The notes: generated from the sequence alone by a model not told the origin. 64,000 nucleotides of DNA from Halothiobacillus sp045689735 (GCF_045689735.1 NZ_CP142685.1:1054001-1118000); one strand, 5' to 3'; numbered from the stretch's first letter, positions 42,792-52,734 are shown. Numbers and translations are program-made.

Positions 42792-43043
42792 CTACTCGGG
42801 GGATTGCGCGCCTTGCAGGAGACGCTGGCGCTGGCTGTCATAGGCCGGGTAGTTCATCGACGGCGGCGGATTGGGCGAAGGCGTACCAATCGAGGGATGG
42901 CTCATCGATTCCCGCGTTTTCAAGCTTTCATACGCCGCCCCCTGCCAGGATTCGCTGGCACAGCCGGATAGCAGGGCGCCGCCAAGCAAAAGCAACAAGA
43001 TACGACGGTCGCCGTGCCACCATTGCCCATCAAAACGCCACAT
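42792..43043 (-). CDS. small lipoprotein downstream of opgD
   Basis: 83 residues. A hydrophobic stretch ends in the lipobox LSGC with cysteine 28; the mature part is short, Pro/Ser-rich (GTPSPNPPPSMNYP) and without a known domain. I start at the ATG at 43043, 13 bases after the opgD stop, with AAGGCGG upstream; the frame is open further up, but inside opgD. The mature protein is probably held in the outer membrane by LolB. A role in glucan synthesis is only suggested by position. Confidence 0.65.
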   Translation of the reverse strand: MWRFDGQWWHGDRRILLLLLGGALLSGCASESWQGAAYESLKTRESMSHPSIGTPSPNPPPSMNYPAYDSQRQRLLQGAQSPE

Positions 43044-43056
43044 TCTTAAGCCGCCT

Positions 43057-44775
43057 TTACGCCATGAATCCGGCAAAACTTTGCCGATGGAACTGATACA
43101 GCCAGGTTTCACTCACCGCCTCGCCTTGAATACGCAGAACCCCATTCAGTTCGACCGGCGTATCCACATCGACAAACAGATCAAATTCGGTACGCCAGCG
43201 CGGCGTTCCGGCGACCCAATCCACCACGATGTTATCGACCTTGCCTGCCGAGCTGGTCACGCTGAAATCGGCCTCTTTGGGTTGATGTTGCTGGAACAGC
43301 GGGCTTTCCCATTCGATGACCAGCTTGACCGTATTGGCCGGTCGGGAACCCCCGAAATTCCCGCCGGGTCCCGCGCGCAGCGCCACCGCCTGAGCCAGCG
43401 CGCCATGCGGAAAGAAGGGTTCATGCTCCGTCCAATACAGACGATATTTGAACTGGTAGCTGTTCCCCGCAAGGGCCGGGCCCTTGGGCTGCCAGAAGGC
43501 GACGATATTGTCGAAGGTTTCATCGTTGGTCGGTATCTCGATGAGCGTGACCGAACCACTCCCCCAATCCGCCTTGTCTTTCCCGATACTCAACGGCTCG
43601 ACCCACACCGACGGGCGCTTCTCATAGCCCACGCCATCGAGGTAATGCGACGGATTACGGTCACGCTGCAACAAGCCAAAACCGCGGGGTGCGGTATCAA
43701 TAAAGGCCGAATAGGCCAAGGCCGGCGGATTCGCCAATGGCCGCACGAGGTGGGTATTATCGGAACGCCACACCGCCAGCGTGTCGGAATCGTGCACCTC
43801 GGGTCGCCAGCCGCGCAAATGGCTATTCGGCGTTTCGCTGTACCAGAACATGGAGGTCAGTGGCGCAATGCCAAGCTGATCGATGGTTTTACGAATGAAC
43901 AAGTGCGCATCGATCACCATTTCCGTATCGCCATCGAACCGCAGCTCGAAGCGGTATGCCCCGCTGATCGACGGGCCGTCGAGCAAGGCATAGACCACCA
44001 CCGGATCGCCTTCATTAAGCGATGGCTCAAACCAGAACGCACGAAAATCGGGGAATTCCTCGCCCTGCGGCATGCCGGTGTTCACGGCAATGCCGCGTGC
44101 TGACATCCCCACCTGTCCTTGCCGGGAAATTGCGCGGAAATAGCTCGCGCCCTGGAAAGTGGCCCAGGGCTCGCTCGCATGCCAATCCCCGACCCGACGG
44201 GAACGCTGCACCCAGAACCCCGCGATCCCGGACTGCCCGACGGGCACCTGACGCAACGGGCTATCGGCAGGCATGGTGAAGTAATCGGGGCGATATTCGA
44301 TTTCCCGGGCGCGCTCACCTTCCACGACATGCATCGCCACCGATTGCTTGAAGTACTTTCCAAGAGGACGGAAGGTGATGGGATATACCGAGCCAGTTTT
44401 CCCCCAAAGTGCGTCCTCCGGATTGAAATTGATTTTACCGGCCGCGTCGTAATCAATCTGCGCAATGGCATCTGGCACCGGCGAGGGGGGTCCCTGATAC
44501 GGCGCTTTCGCCATTTCTTCAGCCCGGGCAATCAAGCTTTTGAAAGAAAACGGTTTGCTCGGCCCGAAGGTTAAACCGGATGGCGCAGGTTTTGGCTCGG
44601 GCGTCGCTCCAGCGCCGGCATTCGCAGGCGGTGCGGATGCGGGCGCATCGGCTGCCTCCGCTGTGCTAAAACCAGCCGCAGTCAAAGCTGCGAGATTGGC
44701 CAGCGTGAATAAAAAGCTGCGCCGCGTGAATTCCGAAGAGGACAGAGTGGACGAAGATGATTCAGACGATGACAT
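43057..44775 (-). CDS. opgD: periplasmic glucan biosynthesis protein, Tat-exported (OpgD-type)
   Basis: 572 residues of the OpgG/OpgD family that shapes the osmoregulated periplasmic glucan. The N-terminus has a twin-arginine signal: R18-R19 in FTRRSFLFTLANLAAL, ending near AEAADA. This is as in E. coli OpgD, while the other family member in this operon has a Sec-type signal. An Ala/Pro-rich linker leads to the beta-sandwich core starting near GLTFGPSKPFSF, with IAVNTGMPQGEEFPDFRAFW and APLTSMFWYSE. GAGGT precedes the ATG. It follows opgH by 60 bases. Confidence 0.9.
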   Translation of the reverse strand: MSSSESSSSTLSSSEFTRRSFLFTLANLAALTAAGFSTAEAADAPASAPPANAGAGATPEPKPAPSGLTFGPSKPFSFKSLIARAEEMAKAPYQGPPSPVPDAIAQIDYDAAGKINFNPEDALWGKTGSVYPITFRPLGKYFKQSVAMHVVEGERAREIEYRPDYFTMPADSPLRQVPVGQSGIAGFWVQRSRRVGDWHASEPWATFQGASYFRAISRQGQVGMSARGIAVNTGMPQGEEFPDFRAFWFEPSLNEGDPVVVYALLDGPSISGAYRFELRFDGDTEMVIDAHLFIRKTIDQLGIAPLTSMFWYSETPNSHLRGWRPEVHDSDTLAVWRSDNTHLVRPLANPPALAYSAFIDTAPRGFGLLQRDRNPSHYLDGVGYEKRPSVWVEPLSIGKDKADWGSGSVTLIEIPTNDETFDNIVAFWQPKGPALAGNSYQFKYRLYWTEHEPFFPHGALAQAVALRAGPGGNFGGSRPANTVKLVIEWESPLFQQHQPKEADFSVTSSAGKVDNIVVDWVAGTPRWRTEFDLFVDVDTPVELNGVLRIQGEAVSETWLYQFHRQSFAGFMA

Positions 44776-44835
44776 CGCGATGACCTCAACCGATAGTGCA
44801 ACACAAAAATTTAGGATAGAACGAAACCGGTGCCG

Positions 44836-46959
44836 TTAACGAATACAAATCTCGCGGGTCAACTGATCGACCTGCCGCCCCCAGGGGTCGTCAGCCGCCG
44901 CCTGCCAGGCATGACGATGCAGGCGGATGACCGCCTCCCCATCATCCAGCACCCGCGCAGCTACGCGGCCAGGCAAGCCCTGCAACCCTTCTGTCAAAAT
45001 CTGCTCGGCCAATGCCGTCGTGGCCGCCTTGGCTGCCCCGGTGCGCCGTGCCGCCAGTGCCGCCGCCACACGGGCCTGCCGTGGGTGCAGTAAAGTCCAG
45101 GTCAGCCAATCCGGCGCGCGCGCCGGTTTCAACGCCAACTCGGGCAATGATTCAAAGCGCGCAATTACCGGATCGCCCGCCCCCATTTCGGGCGGCGTGT
45201 TCCATATCCCGAGCGCACGCCAGCGGGCGCCGAGCGAAAACCGGGAGAGCCACACGGTAATCGGTGCGGCGAGCAGCAAAGACAGGCTGATGGGAATCGT
45301 CCAGTAGAAGAAATTGGCATTCAAACTCAGCGCCAGACCGGACCAGGCAATCGCCAGTATCATCCCGGGCGCGTGCCGCACCAGCGCCTGCAGCCAACCG
45401 ATTTCATCGCTGCGATTTTGACCCGCCCAGCGCACCGATACATTCAGGATCGCCTGCACCACATACGCAGAGTGCGCCAACATCCGGATCGGAGCCAAGA
45501 GAATCGAAAACAGATTTTCCAGCAGGAAACCCTGCAACAAACGCCCCGTGCCACCAAACCCGGCGCGCCGCGCGCGATCAAACACCAACAATTCAAAGAG
45601 TGCCAACAGCTTCGGCAGGAACAGCGTCACCAGGGTACTGGTCACCAACACAATGGCCCACTGTGGATGCCACTGCGGCCAGTGGGGATAGAGACTGCGC
45701 GGATCCGGGAAATAGTTGATATCCCCGGCGGCAAACTGCGCAACTTCGATCGTGGAAAACAACAGGAACAGAAACCACACCGGCGAAGCCAAATACGCAA
45801 AAATCCCGTTCATGAAGGCCATGCGATGCGCCGTCGCGATGCCGCGTTCAAACGCGAGAAATTTCACATGCTGTAAATTCCCTTTCGACCAGCGTTTATC
45901 GCGAATCAATTCGTCATCGAGCGAGGGGGGCGATTCCTCATAGCTGCCTTGAATCGCCGGTTCCAGCCACACCTCGTAACCCGCCCGCCGGATGAAGGCC
46001 GCTTCAACAAAGTCATGGCTCAACACCGTACCGCGCCACAATCCGATGCCGCGCATGCCACGCAAACCGCAATGCGCCATGAACGCTTCCGTGCGGATGA
46101 TGGCGTTATGCCCCCAAAAAACCGCCTCGTTGAGCTGCAACGCAGCCAGCCCTTCACTGAACAGCGGGCCATACAGATGCGTGACGAATTGCTGCATCCG
46201 GGCAAACGCCGAGTGGGCATTGAACAGCGTCGGTACGGTTTGAATCATGCCCGCCCGCGGTTCACACTCCATCAACTTGACCAGCGTCACCAAAGATTGA
46301 CCGGACATGACACTGTCGGCATCAAACACCACAAAATATTTGAATGCCCGTCCCCAACGGCGCAGAAAATCGGAGACATTGCCGGTTTTTGCCTTGAGGT
46401 TTACGCGCCGGCGCCGATAATGCAATCGACCATGCAAATCCAGCGTGTCACACAAATGCAGCCAAGCCGCGCGCTCTTCCAACCAAACCTGCGGATCCCG
46501 GCTATCGGAAAGCACGAAAAACTCAAAAGAATCCAACGCACCCGCATCGCGCACCGATTCGATGCTGGCCTGCAATCCCCGGAAAACCCGATCGACATCT
46601 TCATGATAAATCGGCAGGATCACGGCGGTTTTCACCAACGCCACCGCATCGAGCCGACCCGCATGCCGCCGTAAAATGCCGAGCGGATCACCCCGCCCGC
46701 GGTAACGACGGCGCAGATAGAAACCGAACAGAGCCATCCACGATCCCGCCGCCACAAACGCATACAGCGGGATGAATGTCACCAAAATCGCTTTTTCAAT
46801 GGGCGTGCCGCCATGGTAGGGCAACACGAGAATCATGCCCCAAACCCCGGCGACGGTCTGGAGCAATACGAACAGGGTGAACAGCCACCGACGGCGCAGG
46901 GCACGCCAACGATAGGGATCGGGCTGGCCGAGCCAAGGACTGGTTCGCGGCAGGGTCAT
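44836..46959 (-). CDS. opgH: glucan glucosyltransferase OpgH
   Basis: Inner-membrane GT2 enzyme that polymerises glucose from UDP-glucose into the periplasmic glucan. 707 residues. Two membrane helices at about 24-80, a cytoplasmic GT domain with AVILPIYHED, FVVFDADSVMSG and the product-site RDKRWSKGNLQH, then a C-terminal bundle of membrane helices (about 390-580) and a soluble tail. It is shorter than E. coli OpgH (about 850), lacking most of the N-terminal extension. It starts on an ATGA overlap with the 105-residue gene. Confidence 0.94.
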   Translation of the reverse strand: MTLPRTSPWLGQPDPYRWRALRRRWLFTLFVLLQTVAGVWGMILVLPYHGGTPIEKAILVTFIPLYAFVAAGSWMALFGFYLRRRYRGRGDPLGILRRHAGRLDAVALVKTAVILPIYHEDVDRVFRGLQASIESVRDAGALDSFEFFVLSDSRDPQVWLEERAAWLHLCDTLDLHGRLHYRRRRVNLKAKTGNVSDFLRRWGRAFKYFVVFDADSVMSGQSLVTLVKLMECEPRAGMIQTVPTLFNAHSAFARMQQFVTHLYGPLFSEGLAALQLNEAVFWGHNAIIRTEAFMAHCGLRGMRGIGLWRGTVLSHDFVEAAFIRRAGYEVWLEPAIQGSYEESPPSLDDELIRDKRWSKGNLQHVKFLAFERGIATAHRMAFMNGIFAYLASPVWFLFLLFSTIEVAQFAAGDINYFPDPRSLYPHWPQWHPQWAIVLVTSTLVTLFLPKLLALFELLVFDRARRAGFGGTGRLLQGFLLENLFSILLAPIRMLAHSAYVVQAILNVSVRWAGQNRSDEIGWLQALVRHAPGMILAIAWSGLALSLNANFFYWTIPISLSLLLAAPITVWLSRFSLGARWRALGIWNTPPEMGAGDPVIARFESLPELALKPARAPDWLTWTLLHPRQARVAAALAARRTGAAKAATTALAEQILTEGLQGLPGRVAARVLDDGEAVIRLHRHAWQAAADDPWGRQVDQLTREICIR

Positions 46960-47273
46960 GCGGGCTCCGATGGCGGCAGGGTCTGCGCATCACGACGACG
47001 CAACAATGCTGAGTGGTCGTGATGAATATGGCCGCGTTGCAAAGGCGGCATGGTTCGCAAGCCGGGCACCCCAGCCGCGAGGCGCTGGCTCAGATCGGCT
47101 TGGTTATCCGCCACGGACAAACTGGCCTCCAAATCGATTTCCGGACAACCCGTGCTCAAAAATTGATAGAACACCCGGCGATTCAGCCAACGCAACTGCG
47201 CGCAAATGGCCGTCGGATAAGTGCAGTGCGTATCCTGGACAAATCCGGCTGAATGCGTGGGATCGATGGTCAT
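46956..47273 (-). CDS. unknown protein coupled between opgG and opgH
   Basis: 105 residues, no signal peptide or membrane helix, three cysteines (17, 24, 43) and a His-rich segment (RGHIHHDHSALLRRRD). I recognise no family. It shares ATGA overlaps at both ends, with the opgG stop and with the opgH start, which is strong evidence that it is translated. A cytoplasmic regulator or stabiliser of OpgH is one idea; nothing in the sequence proves it. Confidence 0.7.
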   Translation of the reverse strand: MTIDPTHSAGFVQDTHCTYPTAICAQLRWLNRRVFYQFLSTGCPEIDLEASLSVADNQADLSQRLAAGVPGLRTMPPLQRGHIHHDHSALLRRRDAQTLPPSEPA

Positions 47274-48847
47274 TTGATCTGCCCCAGTCGGCTGGGATCG
47301 GACGGCAAACGGTAATCCCAGGTTTCCGAAAGTGATTTCTTGCCCAACATCAATGAGGCACGCACCGTAACATCTGCCCGCCCTGTCGGCTGTAACAGCA
47401 TCGACAAACGCCAGTGACCGCTATCCGGCAGGGGAACTACCGCCTGCTCCAGCACTTTCGCCGTTTGCTGCGTATCAATGTTGGCAATGACTGGCTCGGT
47501 ATTCGCCAGGCCATTCAGCTTACCCCCTGAGAAATCCAGATTGACACGATAAGCCCGCGGGCTTTTGTCCTCGCCCGGCACCCGAGACACCCCAATCAAG
47601 GGGCGTTGCACCCGAGCCAGCGGTTCATCGGCCACTTCACGGTTTCCGGCGGTCACGGTGTAGGCAAAAGACACGGGATGCGACGGATCGACCGGGTCAT
47701 CCGACTGAAAAAATACAATCTGATTTTCGTGCGCGTCACTGTTGGTCGGAATTTGCACCAGCACGAGTTTTCCCTTGCCGAACCCCGCCTCTGTACTCAC
47801 CCAGAGCGAAGGGCGTCGATCGTAGCGGTTGATGACATCCTCGAAGCGGCAAAACTGGTTTTGCCGTTGCATCAAACCGAATCCCCGGATGCCATCTGCG
47901 GGAAACTCATCCGTCCGCAATTCGGTTGGATTTCGCAATGATCGGAACACCCAGTTCCCCTCGCCAGTGAACATGAGCAGACCATCCGACTCAAACACGG
48001 CGGGACGCCATTGGCCGACCGGAGGCTGCTGCCCCCCCTGCCCATAAAAATACATGCTGGACATCGGTGCCAATCCCAAGCGGTCGATCCCCTTGCGCGG
48101 GAACAGGGTGGCGGTGACATGCATCACTACCCGACGATCCTCGGCACGCACATCGAACTGATACGCGCCCGTGAGCGACTGACCATCCAACAAGCCATAA
48201 ATGGTCATTTGACGGTCACCCGGCTCCGGTCGCACCAGCCAGAATTTGGTAAACGCGGGGAATTGCTCGCCCTGCGGCAAGCCCGTATCAATCGCCACAG
48301 CGCGCGCGTGGGCGCCCGGCACCTGCCCTGCCCCCGTCATCTGCCATTGCGCGCCCCCGAGAAAGGTCAGAATCTGATCTTCTGCATCTTGGGATGACAG
48401 CGGATAACGCACCGTGAACCCAGCAAACCCCAGGTTGGCCGGCACCATCTGGGCAAACGCCGCGCTCGGCCAGTCAAACTGATTCTTGTTGAACTCGATC
48501 GGTGCCACCGCCGTTTGTGTCACCAGATACAATTGCACCGGACGGTCATAGACATAGCCGGCCGACAGCGGCTTGACGGCGAACCGTAGATCCGCCCAAG
48601 GCTCGGCACGGCGGCGCAAATCGATGCGGTTATAGGTTTCCTCATCAATCTGGCTCAAGGCGTCTGGAATCCGCGGCGGCGGCTCGTACGATTGGGATGC
48701 CAGTTGCTTGGCTTGCGCCACGACATCAGACAAGCCAAATGACCAAGCAGACGCGGTATTCGCCGCCAGCAACAAGCCCATCGGCAGTGCGACACCGCGC
48801 AATACCCACCACAAAATGGACGCAGGCCGGGAAAAAAAGGCAGGCAT
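47270..48847 (-). CDS. opgG: periplasmic glucan biosynthesis protein OpgG
   Basis: 525 residues. Sec-type signal peptide (hydrophobic about 12-28, ending ANTASA), then the OpgG beta-sandwich, opening with FGLSDVVAQAKQLASQSYEP. Family blocks: AVAIDTGLPQGEQFPAFTKF, GLAPMSSMYFYGQ and RRPSLWVSTE. E. coli OpgG is essential for periplasmic glucan synthesis with OpgH. I use the ATG at 48847, nine bases after AAGG; an upstream in-frame start at 48889 would spoil the signal peptide. It is the first gene of the minus-strand operon and diverges from dnaE. Confidence 0.92.
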   Translation of the reverse strand: MPAFFSRPASILWWVLRGVALPMGLLLAANTASAWSFGLSDVVAQAKQLASQSYEPPPRIPDALSQIDEETYNRIDLRRRAEPWADLRFAVKPLSAGYVYDRPVQLYLVTQTAVAPIEFNKNQFDWPSAAFAQMVPANLGFAGFTVRYPLSSQDAEDQILTFLGGAQWQMTGAGQVPGAHARAVAIDTGLPQGEQFPAFTKFWLVRPEPGDRQMTIYGLLDGQSLTGAYQFDVRAEDRRVVMHVTATLFPRKGIDRLGLAPMSSMYFYGQGGQQPPVGQWRPAVFESDGLLMFTGEGNWVFRSLRNPTELRTDEFPADGIRGFGLMQRQNQFCRFEDVINRYDRRPSLWVSTEAGFGKGKLVLVQIPTNSDAHENQIVFFQSDDPVDPSHPVSFAYTVTAGNREVADEPLARVQRPLIGVSRVPGEDKSPRAYRVNLDFSGGKLNGLANTEPVIANIDTQQTAKVLEQAVVPLPDSGHWRLSMLLQPTGRADVTVRASLMLGKKSLSETWDYRLPSDPSRLGQIK

Positions 48848-48996
48848 GAAAACAACCTTGTACACGCAGACAGGAACCACAGTGCGCATAGCATACGATA
48901 TTTTTATGAGTGAGCTTCAACCCGACCGAGGGCTTACGCGCGCTCGTCGGTTGGCTCCACGCCCCACGGGTTCGGGGAAACTGTCAGAATAGCCCC

Positions 48997-51900
48997 ATGA
49001 CCACCCAGATTGATGCCAGCATGAGCCCAACCTGCGCCTTCGCCCACCTGCATATCCATACCGAATACTCCTTGGTGAACAGTACATTGCGCATCAAGGA
49101 ACTCGTGCAGGCAGCCAAAACGCGCGGATTACCCGCGCTTGCGCTGACCGATCAGTCCAACTTGTTTGCCATGGTCAAGTTTTACGAAACGGCGCGCAAA
49201 GCGGGTATCAAACCCATTCTGGGCGCGGATTGCTGGGTGAGCACACCGCATTGGCCTGAACCCACGCGCGTCATTTTTCTGGCAGAGAACAACACGGGGT
49301 TCCGGCATCTTACCGAGTTGATTTCCCGCAGTTATTGCGAAGGGCAACAAGACGACCGCCCCATTATCGATCATGCCTGGCTGACCCCGGCGCAGTGCGT
49401 TGGCCTGATTGCCTTCAGCGGAGGACATCGCGGCGAGATCGGCCAACTGCTGTTGCGCAATAAGCCCAATGAGCTGGCGCGCGCGCTGACATTCTGGCGG
49501 GAACGCTTCCCGCAGCGTTTTTATTTGAATGTCACCCGCTGTGGCCGCGCCGATGAAGAGGACTACCTGCATGCCGCCGTTGCGCTGGCGGAGGCGGAAT
49601 CATTACCCGTCGTCGCCACCAATGAAGTGCAGTTCCTCAATCCCGAGGATTTTGATGCGCATGAAGTACGGGTTTGTATCCAACAAGGGCGCACCCTGGA
49701 CGATCCCCGCCGACCGAAAGAATTTTCCGCCGCGCAATATCTTCGTTCCGCCGATGAAATGGCTGGCTTGTTCGAGGATCTGCCCGAGGCACTGGAAAAC
49801 AGCCTGAACATTGCCATGCGCTGCAATGTGACTTTGCAACTCGGCAAGAATTTCCTGCCGAATTTCCCGACGCCGCACGGCGAATCGGAGGCGGACTATC
49901 TGCGCAGCCTGAGCGAGGCCGGTCTGGCCGAACGATTGAAGCGCGTACCGGCCGATCAGCATGCGACCTACCGGGCTCGGCTGGCCATCGAACTCGATGT
50001 GATCATCCAGATGGGTTTCCCTGGCTACTTTCTGATCGTGGCGGACTTTATCCAATGGGCGAAGCGGCAATCCATTCCAGTCGGCCCCGGACGGGGTTCC
50101 GGCGCGGGGTCACTCGTCGCCTGGGCATTGCTGATCACCGATATCGATCCCATGCCGTACGACCTGCTGTTTGAGCGATTCCTGAACCCTGAACGGGTAT
50201 CGATGCCCGATTTCGACATCGATTTCTGCATGGACGGGCGGGATCGGGTCATCGAGTATGTGGCCGAACGCTATGGCCGCAGCGCGGTATCGCAGATCGC
50301 CACGCACGGCACGATGGCGGCCAAGGCGGTCGTGCGCGATGTCGGACGGGTGATGGGTTACCCCTACGGTTTCGTGGATCGGATCGCGAAACTCATCCCG
50401 ATGAAACCGGGACTGGATGTCACGCTGGAGGATGCCCTCGGGCGAACCGACCGTTCGCAAAAAGAACCAGAGCGTTTTTCCGCCGAATTCAAGGAACTGT
50501 ACGAACGCGACGAGGAAGTTCGCGCCATCGTTGACATGGGCATGGCGCTGGAGGGGCTTTCGCGCAATGTCGGCAAACATGCCGGCGGCGTGTTGATCGC
50601 GCCGAGCAAGCTGACCGATTTCACCCCCATGTATTGCGAAGCCAATGGCGCCTCGGCGGCTTCACAACTCGACAAAGACGATGTCGAAGCCGTGGGCTTG
50701 GTGAAGTTCGATTTTCTCGGCCTGCGCAATCTCACCATCATCGATTGGGCGCTGGCCTCCATCAATACCCAGCGAGCCCAATCCGGAACGGCAGCCATCG
50801 ATATTTCCGCCATTCCTCTGGATGATCCAAAAACCTATCAACTCCTGAAGCGTTGCGAGACGACTGCGGTATTCCAACTGGAATCGCGCGGTATGAAAGA
50901 CCTGATCCGCCGCCTCCAGCCCGATACCTTCGAAGACATCATCGCCCTCGTCGCCCTGTTTCGTCCCGGCCCGCTGCAATCGGGCATGGTGGACGACTTC
51001 ATCCTGCGAAAAAAGGGCGAGCAGACCATCGAATATTTGCATCCCTGGCTGACGGATGTGCTCAAACCCACCTACGGCGTGATCGTCTATCAGGAACAGG
51101 TCATGCAGATCGCACAGATTCTGGCCGGATACACCCTCGGCGGGGCTGACTTGTTACGGCGCGCTATGGGTAAGAAAAAGCCGGAGGAAATGGCCAAACA
51201 GCGCGAAATTTTCCTCGAAGGCGCGAAGACCAAGGCCGTCGATCCCAAACAGGCCGGATATATTTTCGACCTGATGGAAAAATTTGCCGGCTACGGATTC
51301 AATAAATCTCACTCGGCGGCCTATGCACTGGTTGCCTACCAAACCGCCTGGCTCAAAGCGCACCATCCGGCGCATTTCATGGCCGCCGTGTTATCTGCCG
51401 ATATGGACAACACCGACAAAATCGTCGGCTTGATCGGCGAATGTCGGCGGATGAGCCTTCAGGTCATCCCGCCGGGCGTCAACCACTGCGCCTATAAATT
51501 TCAGGCGAAGGATGAACGCACCATCATCTACGGCCTCGGCGCAATCAAAGGCGTCGGTGAAGGCGTGATCCAGGCGATCGTGGATGAGCGGCAAGCGCAT
51601 GGGCATTTTTTGGACATGAACGACTTCTGCCAGCGTGTCGGCAGCCAAGCGCTGAATAAACGAGTTCTAGAAGCCCTGGTGCTCGCCGGCGCGCTCGATG
51701 AACTCGGCCCGAATCGCGCCAGCCTGTTCGCGCATATCCCGGATGCCATGAAAGCTGCGAACCAGCAGCAACAGGCCGCCGCCTCCGGCATGGGCGATCT
51801 CTTTGGCGGATTGGAGAGCCCGGATACCGCCATTCGCATCCCAGTCCCGACGCTAACACCATGGCCTGACGACGAGCAGCTCAAAAAGGAACGCGATACG

Positions 51901-52578
51901 CTTGGGCTCTATCTCACCGGCCATCCCATCCAGCGCTTTCGCACCGAATTGCAGCGACTCGTTCAATGCAGCCTTGCGGAACTGAGCGAGCGCATCGAAG
52001 CCCCCGCCCCCGGCGCCTACAGCAAAGGCGTGCCCGTCGTCATCGCCGGCTTGGTCATCAATGAACGGCTCATGCGGCAGCAGAATGGCGATCGGCAATT
52101 GTTTCTGACCGTGGACGACGGCACTGCTCAGGTCGAAATCAGCATCACCGGCGAGGACATCGACCAAACAAACACCTTGCCGCGAGATGCGGTGGTACTT
52201 TTTGAAGGGGACGCCAGTTTCAATAACTTCAGCGGCGGCATTCGGGTACGCTGCAAACGCTGGCTGGATTTAACCACAGCGCGCGTGGAAAAAGCCCGAA
52301 GCCTCCTGATCGAATGCAGCCCCACATGCAGCGCGACAGAGGCACAGCACTGGCTGGACTGGATCAAGGCGCAGTGCCCAACATCGGGCGAAACGAATGG
52401 ACTGACACTGCACTGTCGGGTGTATAGCGATCAAGCACAAGCCGTGGTGCGACTCCCCCCGGAAATGCGCCTATCGCCCAACGATGCACTGATTGAAGCG
52501 CTCCAGCAACAACCGGGAATCGCCCGCGCCCGCATCGTTTATCCCAACGAACCCGAGAAGGAATCTGCCATTGAGTAG
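48997..52578 (+). CDS. dnaE: DNA polymerase III alpha subunit
   Basis: Replicative polymerase catalytic subunit. 1193 residues from the ATG at 48997; the ATG at 49021 is equally possible and neither has a clear Shine-Dalgarno sequence. The N-terminal PHP domain begins FAHLHIHTEYSLVNST. Catalytic aspartates are D405 and D407 (MPDFDIDFCMDGRD), with the third in VKFDFLGLRNLT. Then come helix-hairpin-helix motifs, the beta-clamp region and a C-terminal OB fold (about 1010-1110). Upstream sequence to 48910 is open but is not DnaE-like. It is complete and without intein. Confidence 0.97.
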   Translation: MTTQIDASMSPTCAFAHLHIHTEYSLVNSTLRIKELVQAAKTRGLPALALTDQSNLFAMVKFYETARKAGIKPILGADCWVSTPHWPEPTRVIFLAENNTGFRHLTELISRSYCEGQQDDRPIIDHAWLTPAQCVGLIAFSGGHRGEIGQLLLRNKPNELARALTFWRERFPQRFYLNVTRCGRADEEDYLHAAVALAEAESLPVVATNEVQFLNPEDFDAHEVRVCIQQGRTLDDPRRPKEFSAAQYLRSADEMAGLFEDLPEALENSLNIAMRCNVTLQLGKNFLPNFPTPHGESEADYLRSLSEAGLAERLKRVPADQHATYRARLAIELDVIIQMGFPGYFLIVADFIQWAKRQSIPVGPGRGSGAGSLVAWALLITDIDPMPYDLLFERFLNPERVSMPDFDIDFCMDGRDRVIEYVAERYGRSAVSQIATHGTMAAKAVVRDVGRVMGYPYGFVDRIAKLIPMKPGLDVTLEDALGRTDRSQKEPERFSAEFKELYERDEEVRAIVDMGMALEGLSRNVGKHAGGVLIAPSKLTDFTPMYCEANGASAASQLDKDDVEAVGLVKFDFLGLRNLTIIDWALASINTQRAQSGTAAIDISAIPLDDPKTYQLLKRCETTAVFQLESRGMKDLIRRLQPDTFEDIIALVALFRPGPLQSGMVDDFILRKKGEQTIEYLHPWLTDVLKPTYGVIVYQEQVMQIAQILAGYTLGGADLLRRAMGKKKPEEMAKQREIFLEGAKTKAVDPKQAGYIFDLMEKFAGYGFNKSHSAAYALVAYQTAWLKAHHPAHFMAAVLSADMDNTDKIVGLIGECRRMSLQVIPPGVNHCAYKFQAKDERTIIYGLGAIKGVGEGVIQAIVDERQAHGHFLDMNDFCQRVGSQALNKRVLEALVLAGALDELGPNRASLFAHIPDAMKAANQQQQAAASGMGDLFGGLESPDTAIRIPVPTLTPWPDDEQLKKERDTLGLYLTGHPIQRFRTELQRLVQCSLAELSERIEAPAPGAYSKGVPVVIAGLVINERLMRQQNGDRQLFLTVDDGTAQVEISITGEDIDQTNTLPRDAVVLFEGDASFNNFSGGIRVRCKRWLDLTTARVEKARSLLIECSPTCSATEAQHWLDWIKAQCPTSGETNGLTLHCRVYSDQAQAVVRLPPEMRLSPNDALIEALQQQPGIARARIVYPNEPEKESAIE

Positions 52579-52734
52579 TCAGCAGCGGTTAAGGAATGGC
52601 ATACCCCAAATCCATGCCGGGTGCAATTAGGCTGCGCCTTCGTCGAACTGAATGCAGCAACGATCAAAGATTTGACCGAAGGGATGGCGGCATATCACCC
52701 CTGTGAAATTTCAGACGAGTCATCCTGTGAGTAA
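52579..52734 (+). pseudogene. possible remnant directly after dnaE, in the same frame
   Basis: After the dnaE TAG the same frame stays open for 51 codons. It includes RVQLGCAFVELNAATIKDL, which vaguely recalls the end of a PilZ domain (LGCxFVxL, then a helix). No start codon or Shine-Dalgarno sequence is seen. It may be chance. The rest of 52735-52810 shows nothing. Confidence 0.2.

Noticed and set aside
48910..48996. Longer N-terminus of DnaE
   Set aside because: The added residues do not resemble DnaE, and the codons lie in the divergent promoter region.
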